From Chloroflexota bacterium (GTDB lineage: Bacteria; Chloroflexota; UBA6077; CF-72): a stretch of DNA of 64,000 nt. Location: assembly GCA_019247515.1 (NCBI GenBank), contig JAFAOS010000570.1, positions 1 through 64,000 of the forward strand. The letters run 5' to 3'. A program made the translations under genes and the position numbers. Of this stretch, positions 1-7,050 are shown piece after piece. Below the pieces are notes generated by a model. That model saw only the letters and a list, made by a program, of their open reading frames with translations, was not told the DNA's origin and searched no databases. Position 1 is the first letter of the stretch. Each line of letters opens with the position of its first letter.

Positions 1-81
1 TTCGCGATTGCCAGTGCTGGCGTGCATGGCGTCCGCCGGGAACGACGCGAAAACGGGCCGCCGGCGGGTGGTGCTCGCATT

Positions 82-378
82 ATGGCTTGCCGACCGGGGA
101 GGGCAGAGTGGTCGACACTCGGGCAAATCGTTGCGTGGGTGTGTCTGGTCGTCGTCATCGCTCTCTGCGTGGGACGCGCGCTGCAAATTGCCACCGGGAA
201 CGCGGTGACCCGCGCCGATGAAAGTGAGCTGATACTAGGCAAGGGCATCGCGGACACACGAGGGCCCTGCCCGGCGCTTGACGAGTACGTGAACCGCACG
301 ATGACTATCGACGAATTGCGCGATCTGCAGGATCGGCTATGTCCGGACCTGTCCGAGCTCCAAAACAGCGCGAAGTGA
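82..378 (+). CDS. Small single-pass membrane protein, unknown function
   Basis: I do not recognise the family. From the ATG at 82 the product is 98 residues. It has a short basic N-terminus, one hydrophobic helix (about residues 14-36, IVAWVCLVVVIALCVG) and a soluble tail containing two cysteines (GPCPALDEY and DRLCPDL) that could form a disulfide outside the membrane. An in-frame ATG at 22 would add 20 Arg-rich residues with no membrane logic. No clear ribosome-binding site precedes either start. It lies on the same strand as the CopC genes downstream, so a role in the same envelope or copper module is possible but unproven. Confidence 0.5.
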   Translation: MACRPGRAEWSTLGQIVAWVCLVVVIALCVGRALQIATGNAVTRADESELILGKGIADTRGPCPALDEYVNRTMTIDELRDLQDRLCPDLSELQNSAK

Positions 379-508
379 GCATGCCGCCAACTGACACGTC
401 ACGCTGGGCGCAGAACCCAGCGCTCCAATCGGAGGGCAACCTCGCAATCGCCGATCGCGTCATGCGTCTGCTGGCTCGGCACGTTGTGCCCAGACGGATG
501 CGTGGGCT

Positions 509-940
509 ATGGTGCACACCGCCGTCGTGCTCATGCGCCCGTTGCTCGGCCAGCTCGTGGTGCAGCTCCTGGTTGGGCTGCTGGTCCTGACCACCCCGAT
601 CGGGACCGGCGAGGGCGTCCACCAGAATGAGCTGCTGCACCCCGTCCTGCCGCATGTGCATACGATCAATGGCCAGATCGTCTCGGACCAGCAGTTGGCC
701 CTGGATCGCGTCACTCAGACAGCGGCGGCCGCCAGCAGCCCGCCGATCAGCGGCGCGGCGCTGGGCGCTGGCAGCGGCGCGGACGCGGCAGGCCTCGGCA
801 TCGCACTCGGCCCGACCCTCCCCGCGCTCGAGCCGGTACGTGTGAGGTCTGTCGAGAGCCGACTGGTCATCGAGGACAGTGCCGCGCCCGCCGAGTTCCG
901 CGCCGAGGTACAGGACCCGCCGCCGGATCGCATCGCCTGA
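509..940 (+). CDS. Putative exported or membrane-anchored His-containing protein upstream of CopC genes
   Basis: The product is 143 residues with an uncleaved or signal-type hydrophobic stretch at about residues 11-28. A short segment rich in histidine follows (HQNELLHPVLPHVH, about residues 38-51), then an Ala/Gly-rich low-complexity region and an acidic, Pro-rich tail. No enzyme domain is visible. The clustered histidines and the position about 80 bp upstream of two CopC-domain genes suggest a periplasmic metal-handling partner, but this is inference from context. Start is the ATG at 509; a second in-frame ATG at 533 is also possible. Confidence 0.5.
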   Translation: MVHTAVVLMRPLLGQLVVQLLVGLLVLTTPIGTGEGVHQNELLHPVLPHVHTINGQIVSDQQLALDRVTQTAAAASSPPISGAALGAGSGADAAGLGIALGPTLPALEPVRVRSVESRLVIEDSAAPAEFRAEVQDPPPDRIA

Positions 941-960
941 ATAACCCGCAACTGAGAGAC

Positions 961-978
961 GGACACCCTCGCGTGTCC
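961..978 (+). other. Short hairpin upstream of first CopC gene
   Basis: GGACAC (961-966) pairs with GTGTCC (973-978) around the loop CCTCGC. A pyrimidine-rich tail containing a TTTT run follows at about 991-994. It could be a weak terminator for the preceding gene or a leader element for the CopC gene that starts at 1022. The stem is only 6 bp, so I am not confident. Confidence 0.25.
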
Positions 979-1021
979 AACTCCTTCAGATTTTCCTGAT
1001 CAGGCGAAAGGAAGCGATCCC

Positions 1022-1822
1022 ATGTTCCCGATTCGTCACATCGTGACGCGCGCCCATCCAATTGCCAGTCGAGGCGGAACGGCCAGGCTCGCGCTGGCAT
1101 GCCTTGCCGGGTGCTTGAGTCTGGCGACCTCACTTGCCAGCGCTTCGGCACATTCCTATCCACAGACCACCAACCCCTCGGCCAACGCGCGACTCGACGC
1201 CACTCCTGCGCACGTCGGCATTACCTACGACTCCAACATCGTTCAGAGCGGGACGTCGCTGGTGCTACTCGACTCGACTGACACTCCGGTACCTGTCCAG
1301 GCCGACGCCACCTCCGGTCGACAGTCATCTGTGCAGCCCACGTCTGACCTGACGCCAGGAGCGTACACAGTTGCCTGGACCAGTCTTTCCGCGGACGATG
1401 GGCACACCGCCCAGGGGTTCTACACGTTTGTCGTCAATGGCGGACCAATCGGCATCGTCGACGGCCAGGCCCAGTCTCAGGCACCCGCGGCCGACCTGAT
1501 GACGACGCTGACGGTCACCTCGGCGCCGGACGGATCGTCGCTGCTACGCGTGGGTCTGAACAACACCACCGGCGTCGAGCGTGTCCGCATTCAGTTGTCT
1601 CGACCGGACCTCGGCACCGACCTGCTCGACACCCAACCCAGCGGTGACGGCGGCTGGGTTCTGAACGGCAACGAGGTGGCCATTCCCGGCGCCTGGCACG
1701 CCCAGGTCATCGTGCGCCGCACCAACGTCGTGGATGACGCCAAGGGCGACTTCGATTTCACGGTCGACAGCGTGACCGGCGCGCCCGCGTTTGGCTCGGC
1801 CGTGTCGCCTATCAGCAACTGA
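1022..1822 (+). CDS. CopC-domain copper resistance protein
   Basis: This is an exported CopC-like protein of 266 residues. A Sec signal peptide (about residues 1-40) ends at SASA, so the mature protein would start with His, as in CopC proteins whose N-terminal His binds Cu(II). The CopC beta-sandwich follows: a PSANARLDATP strand, the middle strands, and the C-terminal DDGHTAQGFYTFVV motif supplying the Asp and His ligands. About 120 residues after the CopC domain form a second beta-rich region with no recognised family. No CopD membrane domain is fused or adjacent. AAAGGAAG at 1007-1014 is well spaced for the ATG at 1022. Confidence 0.85.
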   Translation: MFPIRHIVTRAHPIASRGGTARLALACLAGCLSLATSLASASAHSYPQTTNPSANARLDATPAHVGITYDSNIVQSGTSLVLLDSTDTPVPVQADATSGRQSSVQPTSDLTPGAYTVAWTSLSADDGHTAQGFYTFVVNGGPIGIVDGQAQSQAPAADLMTTLTVTSAPDGSSLLRVGLNNTTGVERVRIQLSRPDLGTDLLDTQPSGDGGWVLNGNEVAIPGAWHAQVIVRRTNVVDDAKGDFDFTVDSVTGAPAFGSAVSPISN

Positions 1823-1861
1823 CCCTTCGACCCTGAAATTTGTAGAACGAGGGACTTGCAC

Positions 1862-2557
1862 ATGATGCTGCGTCGCCTGCGATTCCTGGCGGCGGTCTGT
1901 TTAGCGTTTTCAGGCCTGTTCGGCGTCGGCACCGGCGTGGTGTCTGCCCACGCGCAATACCAGAGCTCTACGCCACAGGCGAATTCAACCGTGTCTTCCG
2001 CGCCGAGCCAACTCCAGGTCACCTACACCCAGGAGCTCGCGGATATCCACATCTCGATCATGGGCCCGCATGGCACCGAGGTCACCACCGGCCCGGCCAA
2101 ATTCGACCTCGCGAACCGCACCAACGCGAGCGTCCCGATGAGCGGTGATGGGCCAGGGGTGTACACGGTGCTGTGGCACAACGTCTCGGGCGACGACGGC
2201 GATCCGAACGACGGGCAGTTCGTGTTCACGGTCGGCGGCGCGGCGCCTGCCGCACCGATAGCCGCGCCGACGCCAACACCCGCCGCGACGCAGGCGGCAA
2301 ACACAACGACGACTCAGACGGCGCCTCCCGCCGCGGCAGGGGCGGTGACGTGCATCGACAACGGCGTGCTCACGCCCGGCATTCACGACTCGCGCGTCGA
2401 CACGTACTGCAAACGACAGGCAATCCGTCAGAAGTACGCGGGGCAGATCGACGTCGTGACCTTCAACGAGGCGCTCGCCGACGGCGAAGGGCTCGAGTCC
2501 GCGCTGGCGGACGCCAGGGCCGACTTCCAGATGGAACAAAGCCAGAAGAAGCACTGA
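1862..2557 (+). CDS. CopC-domain protein with Ala/Pro/Thr linker and C-terminal extension
   Basis: This is a second CopC-type exported protein of 231 residues. The signal peptide ends near VSAHA, so the mature chain again begins close to a His. The CopC domain spans about residues 25-125 and ends with GDDGDPNDGQFVFTVGG. There Asp and Asn replace the His of the usual DGH motif, so its copper site may be weaker. A low-complexity PTPTPAATQAANTTTT-type linker follows, then an unassigned charged C-terminal module with two cysteines (CIDNGV and TYCKRQ). GAGGG at 1849-1853 favours the ATG at 1862. It is co-oriented with the CopC gene 39 bp upstream. Confidence 0.8.
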   Translation: MMLRRLRFLAAVCLAFSGLFGVGTGVVSAHAQYQSSTPQANSTVSSAPSQLQVTYTQELADIHISIMGPHGTEVTTGPAKFDLANRTNASVPMSGDGPGVYTVLWHNVSGDDGDPNDGQFVFTVGGAAPAAPIAAPTPTPAATQAANTTTTQTAPPAAAGAVTCIDNGVLTPGIHDSRVDTYCKRQAIRQKYAGQIDVVTFNEALADGEGLESALADARADFQMEQSQKKH

Positions 2558-2925
2558 ACAAGATCAGGCACGTCCGAAACTTGGGGCGATTGGCAGCCGC
2601 CGCGGCACGACGGTGGGCGTGCGGCTGCTCGTCGCGGCGTTCGCCGAAGCAGGTCGGCGCGAGCGTAAGACGCCGTCAGTCGGCGCGGTGGAGCATACTT
2701 CAAGCAAACGGGTCAGCAGGAGTCAGGAGAAATCGCCATGTGCGTCCAATGAGCGATTGGGGCCGCGGCCGGGTTTGGAGTTTTCCAAACGTACCGATAC
2801 GTAGTCAAAGGTCGAGCGCGCAGTTGGCTGGCCTCGCATCGAAAGCCCGCGGGGGCGGAAGCGGCTGCCTCGATGGACGAGAATCAGGCTCCCGCCTCGG
2901 GTGAGTCAGTTGAGACCCGCGACGC
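2558..2925. other. Intergenic region, no gene recognised
   Basis: About 370 bp lie between the convergent second CopC gene and the ZnuA-like gene. Reading frames here are short, Arg/Ser-rich and without ribosome-binding sites. I see no convincing terminator hairpin, repeat or RNA gene. Confidence 0.5.
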
Positions 2926-4131
2926 TCACGGAGACGCCGCCGCTTTCTCCAGCGCCTGGCGCAGCAACTCGAGCTCGGTCGATTGCCAGCCCTGAAACGT
3001 CTGCGCGCCGAGGGGCATCGTCTCCGAGACGCCGACGATCGGGATGCCCTTCTGCTGGGCCATCGACTTGAGCTGCTCGGTCAGGCTCGTGACCGTCTGG
3101 GTGTTGTACACCAGCACTTTGATCTGCCGATTTTGAACTTGATTCTGAAAAGCAGCCACGTCGCGGACGGACGGATCGTTGCCTTCAGCGATCGCCTGCA
3201 TGAACTCGGGCGGTGAGACCAGGTTCAGGCCGAGCGTGTACGCCATGTCGACAAAAATCGACTCCGTCGCCCCGACAGGCGCGCCGCCGTACTGTGAGGC
3301 GATCTGATTGATCAGGCCGTGGTAGGTCGCAAACTCCTGATCGAGCGCCGCTGAGCGGGCGTCGTAATAGGCCGACGCCAGGGGGTTGAGCGCCTTCAGC
3401 CTGGCCAGGATCGCGGCACGCATCTGGTCGACGTAGCCGGCGCTGTACCACACGTGCGGGTTGGCGCCAACCTGCAGCCCGAGCACGTCGCCAGCTTTGA
3501 CCAGCGCCGGCTGGGCGGGCATGCTTGCCAGGATCTTGTCGGCAAAGTCGTCGTAGCCCAGCCCATCCTCGACGACCAGCTGGGCGCCCTGGAACGCGCG
3601 GACGTCGGCCGCCGTCGGCTGGAACTCGTGCGGGTCGGCGTCTGGATCCGACAGGATCGTCGTCGTAGCGACACACTGACCCCCGAGCTGGTTGACCAGG
3701 CTGGCGTAGAAGTTCTCGACCGCCAGCACCGAGAGCGGCGCGGTAGGGCAGACGCCATTGACCTGGGGCGCGGGTTGGCCCACCAGGGGAAACCCGTCGC
3801 CGTTGAACTCGAACGGGAAGCGCTCGTCGACGTTGCGCACCTGGACCTGGCCGTTCGGATCGAGCACCCAGGTGTGCGAGCCGTCGCTGAAGGAGACGAT
3901 GCCGTCGACGGTGTGGTAGATCAGGCGTCCATTGCTGGTCGGTTGCGTAGCTTCGCCGAGCTCGGGACGCGAGGTGGCGCTGCCGCTGCACGCGCCGACG
4001 AGGTCAGGAAGCTGTGCCTGGAGCTGGGCGAAGCCGCCGCTCAGCTGACAGGCGGCCTGGGCGAAGGCTGGCGGTGCCAACAGCGGGGCAAAGCTCGCCA
4101 GCAGCAGCAGCACGGGGCCGAGTCGTTGCAT
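2926..4131 (-). CDS. ZnuA/TroA-type metal ABC transporter substrate-binding protein with extra N-terminal domain
   Basis: This is a periplasmic zinc- or manganese-binding protein of 401 residues. The signal peptide is about residues 1-25. Residues 26-125 form an extra module (GRLIYHTVDGIVSFSDGSHT region) that resembles a repeat-like domain I associate with Chloroflexota secreted proteins. The ZnuA fold follows, with probable metal ligands His168 (DADPHEF), His226 (NPHVWY) and Glu290 (GATESIF) and a final acidic ligand further on. The long His-rich loop typical of zinc-specific ZnuA is absent, so manganese is plausible. No permease or ATPase gene is adjacent. It is divergent from the NRAMP-family gene, suggesting shared metal-responsive control. 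Confidence 0.85.
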   Translation of the reverse strand: MQRLGPVLLLLASFAPLLAPPAFAQAACQLSGGFAQLQAQLPDLVGACSGSATSRPELGEATQPTSNGRLIYHTVDGIVSFSDGSHTWVLDPNGQVQVRNVDERFPFEFNGDGFPLVGQPAPQVNGVCPTAPLSVLAVENFYASLVNQLGGQCVATTTILSDPDADPHEFQPTAADVRAFQGAQLVVEDGLGYDDFADKILASMPAQPALVKAGDVLGLQVGANPHVWYSAGYVDQMRAAILARLKALNPLASAYYDARSAALDQEFATYHGLINQIASQYGGAPVGATESIFVDMAYTLGLNLVSPPEFMQAIAEGNDPSVRDVAAFQNQVQNRQIKVLVYNTQTVTSLTEQLKSMAQQKGIPIVGVSETMPLGAQTFQGWQSTELELLRQALEKAAASP

Positions 4132-4164
4132 GGGGGTGTTCCTTTCGAAGGTGATTGAAGTGAC

Positions 4165-4177
4165 GAGATGTCATCTC
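4165..4177. promoter_or_regulatory. Candidate operator in ZnuA-like/NRAMP divergent region
   Basis: A perfect inverted repeat, GAGAT-GTC-ATCTC, lies 34 bp upstream of the start of the ZnuA-like gene. The placement fits an operator for a metal-sensing repressor of that gene, but the repeat is short and does not match a Zur or MntR consensus I can recite. Confidence 0.35.
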
Positions 4178-4289
4178 ATCCAGGCAGCATGCCGCAAGTG
4201 AGACGGTGTGTCAACAGGGCGTGATCAGGCATGTTCACGAAATCGCAATGCAGGCGTACCCAGAAATGCCTGGACCTGCCCGTGCTCTG

Positions 4290-4475
4290 AAGCTAAAGTG
4301 AGGGCGGCGCGGTTGCGCTCGATATGTACGAACCACCAGGTCCCCAACTCAACATCGATCACCGTCCCGGCATCGCCTCGCCGGGCGAGGAGGGCTGACC
4401 CGCCGATCTGCCCGCGGTCTCCTGTCGCAGTGACGTAGGACGCCCCTCCTCGCAGCGGGAGGGGCGCCTTTCTGT
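4290..4475 (+). promoter_or_regulatory. Transcription-attenuation leader (riboswitch-type) of the NRAMP-family gene
   Basis: The leader holds mutually exclusive helices. Terminator: CGCCCCTCC (4441-4449) pairs with GGAGGGGCG (4458-4466), followed by TTTCTGT, and ends 16 bp before the start codon. Antiterminator: GCGAGGAGGG (4385-4394) pairs perfectly over 10 bp with CCCTCCTCGC (4444-4453), which would disrupt the terminator. A third option, CCCGGC (4366-4371) with GCCGGG (4380-4385), or CCTCG (4376-4380) with CGAGG (4386-4390), would sequester the antiterminator strand. This is the architecture of a metal riboswitch expression platform. I cannot match the upstream part convincingly to the M-box or yybP-ykoY consensus, so the aptamer class is open. 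The 5' limit is approximate. Confidence 0.55.
4441..4475 (+). terminator. Intrinsic terminator within NRAMP leader
   Basis: A 9-bp all-GC stem apart from one T-A pair (4441-4449 with 4458-4466) with an 8-nt loop is followed by CCTTTCTGT. The U-tract is modest, but the helix is very strong. Its left arm overlaps the alternative antiterminator helix. Confidence 0.55.
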
Positions 4476-4491
4476 CCACGGGAGGACCGAC

Positions 4492-5868
4492 ATGGCCATC
4501 GCTCAGATCACGCCTCGTGCGCCTGGCGCCGCGTTGCTCGAAGTGCGGCTGCGAACGACAGCACGTCTGTCGAGCGTCACGCCCGGCGCGCCGCGGCGCC
4601 TGTCCTCGCGGCTGCCGCTCGGCCATTTTCCTGGCTCGCCAATCTGGCGGAGGCTCCTGGCCGTGTTTGCCGTGCTTGGGCCGGGACTGATCGCCGGCGC
4701 CGCTGGCGACGACGCGGGCGGCATCGCCACGTACGCGTCGGTCGGTGCGCAGTACGGCTACACGCTGCTCTGGGCGTTGGGATTGATCACGGTGTCGCTC
4801 ATCGTGGTCCAGATCCAGGTCGCGCGGTTGGGCGTGATCACCGGTAAGGGCCTGGCGGAACTCATCCGCGAGCAGTTCGGAGTGCGCTGGTCAGCGCTGG
4901 CGATGTTCGTGCTCTTGATCGCCAACGGCGCGGTCACCATCGCGGAATTCGCGGGCATCGCCGCGGCCGGCGGGCTCTTTGGCATTCCGCCGCTGGTCTC
5001 GGTGCCCGTCGCCGCCGTGGTGGTGTGGCTGATCGTCGTGCGCTCGTCGTACTCGCTGGCTGAAAAGGTATTTCTGGTGCTCGGCGCGGCGCTGTTGACC
5101 TACGTCGGCGCGGCCGTGCTCGCGGGCCCGAGTTGGGGCCAGGTCGCCGTCGAGTCGGTGACACCCAGCTTCTACCTCGACGCTGGCTACCTGACCACGC
5201 TCATCACGCTGGTGGGTACCACCATCACTCCGTACATGCTCTTCTATTTGCAGTCCTCGATCTCCGACAAAGGTCTGGGAATGGCGGACTACGCGTCGGA
5301 GCGGACCGATGTCGTCCTCGGTTCGGTGCTGAGCGACCTGATCGCCGCGTTCATCGTCATCTGTACCGCTGCCACTCTGTTCGTGGCGGGCATTCAGGTC
5401 AGCTCCGCCGACGACGCCGCACGTGCACTCGAGCCACTCGCTGGGCCGTACGCCAGGGTCCTGTTCGGGCTGGGACTGTTCGGGGCGAGCATGCTTGCGG
5501 CGAGCGTGCTGCCCCTGAGTACCGCGTATGCCATTTGCGGCGCCTTTGGCTGGGAGCGCGGGGTCTCGCATCGTTGGCGACAGGCGCCGGTGTTCAACGG
5601 ACTGTACACCGGGCTCATCGCGGTCGCCGCGGCGTTCGTGCTGGTGCCCGGACTGCCGCTCATCCAGGTCATTCTGGCGACGCAAACGCTGAACGGAGTC
5701 CTCCTGCCAGTGGTGCTGGTCTTCGTGGTGCGGCTGGCCAACAATCGCTCGCTCCTCCAGCAGCACACCAACAGCCGTGCCTTCAACGTGCTCGCGGTTG
5801 GCACGACCGTGGTGTTGATTGTGCTGACGGCAGCGCTGCTCGTTTCGGCGGCATTCGGCACCTCGTAG
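4492..5868 (+). CDS. NRAMP/SLC11-family divalent metal transporter with altered metal-site motifs
   Basis: This is an integral membrane importer of 458 residues with about 11 helices and an Arg-rich N-terminal tail of about 50 residues. TM1 has the conserved frame GPGLIAGAAGD then DAGG (74-77) where canonical NRAMPs have DPGN. TM6 has ITPYMLFY (TPY at 246-248) where canonical proteins have the MPH motif. The Asp is kept, but the metal-binding Asn and the selectivity Met are lost. Loss of the Met is known for the NRMT magnesium-transporting branch, so magnesium or another hard cation is plausible; manganese is the default alternative. GGAGGA at 4481-4486 sets the ATG at 4492. Expression is probably controlled by the leader described above. 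Confidence 0.85.
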   Translation: MAIAQITPRAPGAALLEVRLRTTARLSSVTPGAPRRLSSRLPLGHFPGSPIWRRLLAVFAVLGPGLIAGAAGDDAGGIATYASVGAQYGYTLLWALGLITVSLIVVQIQVARLGVITGKGLAELIREQFGVRWSALAMFVLLIANGAVTIAEFAGIAAAGGLFGIPPLVSVPVAAVVVWLIVVRSSYSLAEKVFLVLGAALLTYVGAAVLAGPSWGQVAVESVTPSFYLDAGYLTTLITLVGTTITPYMLFYLQSSISDKGLGMADYASERTDVVLGSVLSDLIAAFIVICTAATLFVAGIQVSSADDAARALEPLAGPYARVLFGLGLFGASMLAASVLPLSTAYAICGAFGWERGVSHRWRQAPVFNGLYTGLIAVAAAFVLVPGLPLIQVILATQTLNGVLLPVVLVFVVRLANNRSLLQQHTNSRAFNVLAVGTTVVLIVLTAALLVSAAFGTS

Positions 5869-5877
5869 CCGACGGCG

Positions 5878-7026
5878 TCAAATCCTCTGGATGACCGGCA
5901 ACACCTCGCGTGCGAAGAGCTCCAATCCTTCCAGGGCGCGCGGCAGGTCGATTGCGCCGACTTCGTTGCGAATTACCAGCACACCCGCTCCCGTCGTCTG
6001 CTGCTGGGCGATGATGTCTTCGATCAACGTCTCGGGGTCGCCCGCCAGAAACTGTCCGCTGCGCCGACCTTCAACAGAATTGGCTGCACCGTGGAACGGC
6101 TGCGCGGCGGTATGCAGATACTCATACGAGCGCACCGTTTCGCGCTGGCGATTGATTGCCTGCAGGCGCATATCGCGCTGCATGAAGCCAAACTCGTGCG
6201 CGGCATCCGCTTCGAACACGTCGGTGATCAGCTCGTCAATTTGCGCCTCGTTCAGCCTGGTGGTGGAGGGCGCAACGTACAACTCCCGCGAGATGCCCAG
6301 GTCCGCGGGACATGGCGACCACTCACACTGGTCCGCCGCAAACGCCCGATAATACGCCAGTCGCTCCGCGCACTCGGCGGTCGGCCCGTGCGACATGAAG
6401 CCCATGTGCTTGCGCGCCGCCCACTGGATGCTTTCCTGCGCCACGGCGGTGGTCCAGGTCGGTGGATGCGGCTGCTGGACGGGCCTGGGCAAGATCGACA
6501 CGCAGGGGTAGTGGTAATACTCCGAGTGCCATTCGAACGGCTCGGGCGCGGTCCATGCCTTGACGATCAGGTCGTACGCCTCGTGATAGCGCGCGCGTTC
6601 CTCGTCAGGCGAGACGTTGTAGGCGTACAGGTTCTGAGCGGTGGCGCTGATGAAACCCGGCACCAGGCGTCCGTGTGAAAGGTTGTCGACGAGCGCCAGC
6701 TCCTCCGCGACGCGCACCGGGTGCGGGTACAGCGAAAGCATGACACCCATGCTGATCAGCTTCGCTCGCTCGGTGACCTGGCTCGCGGCCGCCATCAGAG
6801 CAATCGGCGATGGCATCAGCCCGCCGTTGGGTCCCGAGTGGTGCTCGGTGAAAATAATGCCGTCGAATCCCAGCTCGTCAAGGCGGCGGATGAAGCGCAT
6901 GCGGTCGGTATAGAGCTGCTGTCCGCGCGAGCGGTCCCACATCCAGCCGGGGACTGGAAATGGGGTGGGGCTGCCGTCCGCCGACGCGTGATAGTACGGT
7001 GCTGTCTGTCGAAACCAGACCTGCAT
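5878..7026 (-). CDS. LLM-class flavin-dependent monooxygenase
   Basis: This is a luciferase-like TIM-barrel oxidoreductase of 382 residues that would use reduced FMN supplied by a separate flavin reductase. Family features are the early FTEHHSG motif (about residue 60), the VRVAEELALVDNLSHGR segment, and the PRPVQQPHPPTW motif found in catabolic members. It is the last gene of a minus-strand operon with an FAD hydroxylase, an alcohol dehydrogenase/propeller fusion and a MetE-like protein, 24 bp after the preceding stop. The substrate is unknown. Its 3' end faces the NRAMP gene with only 9 bp between. Confidence 0.85.
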   Translation of the reverse strand: MQVWFRQTAPYYHASADGSPTPFPVPGWMWDRSRGQQLYTDRMRFIRRLDELGFDGIIFTEHHSGPNGGLMPSPIALMAAASQVTERAKLISMGVMLSLYPHPVRVAEELALVDNLSHGRLVPGFISATAQNLYAYNVSPDEERARYHEAYDLIVKAWTAPEPFEWHSEYYHYPCVSILPRPVQQPHPPTWTTAVAQESIQWAARKHMGFMSHGPTAECAERLAYYRAFAADQCEWSPCPADLGISRELYVAPSTTRLNEAQIDELITDVFEADAAHEFGFMQRDMRLQAINRQRETVRSYEYLHTAAQPFHGAANSVEGRRSGQFLAGDPETLIEDIIAQQQTTGAGVLVIRNEVGAIDLPRALEGLELFAREVLPVIQRI

Positions 7027-7050
7027 CTTTTACAGAAACCCCACGAGTAG

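Noticed and set aside
2173-2904. Frame running from the second CopC gene into the spacer
   Set aside because: Overlaps the real CopC frame, is Arg-rich and has no start signal.
4290-4440. M-box or yybP-ykoY aptamer assignment for the NRAMP leader
   Set aside because: Some local matches (GTGAGG, CCGCCGA) but the conserved cores of neither class can be aligned with confidence by eye.
4891-5766. Long open frame antisense to the NRAMP gene
   Set aside because: Composition is His/Arg/Asp-rich as expected of a mirror frame in GC-rich DNA; no ribosome-binding site or family.
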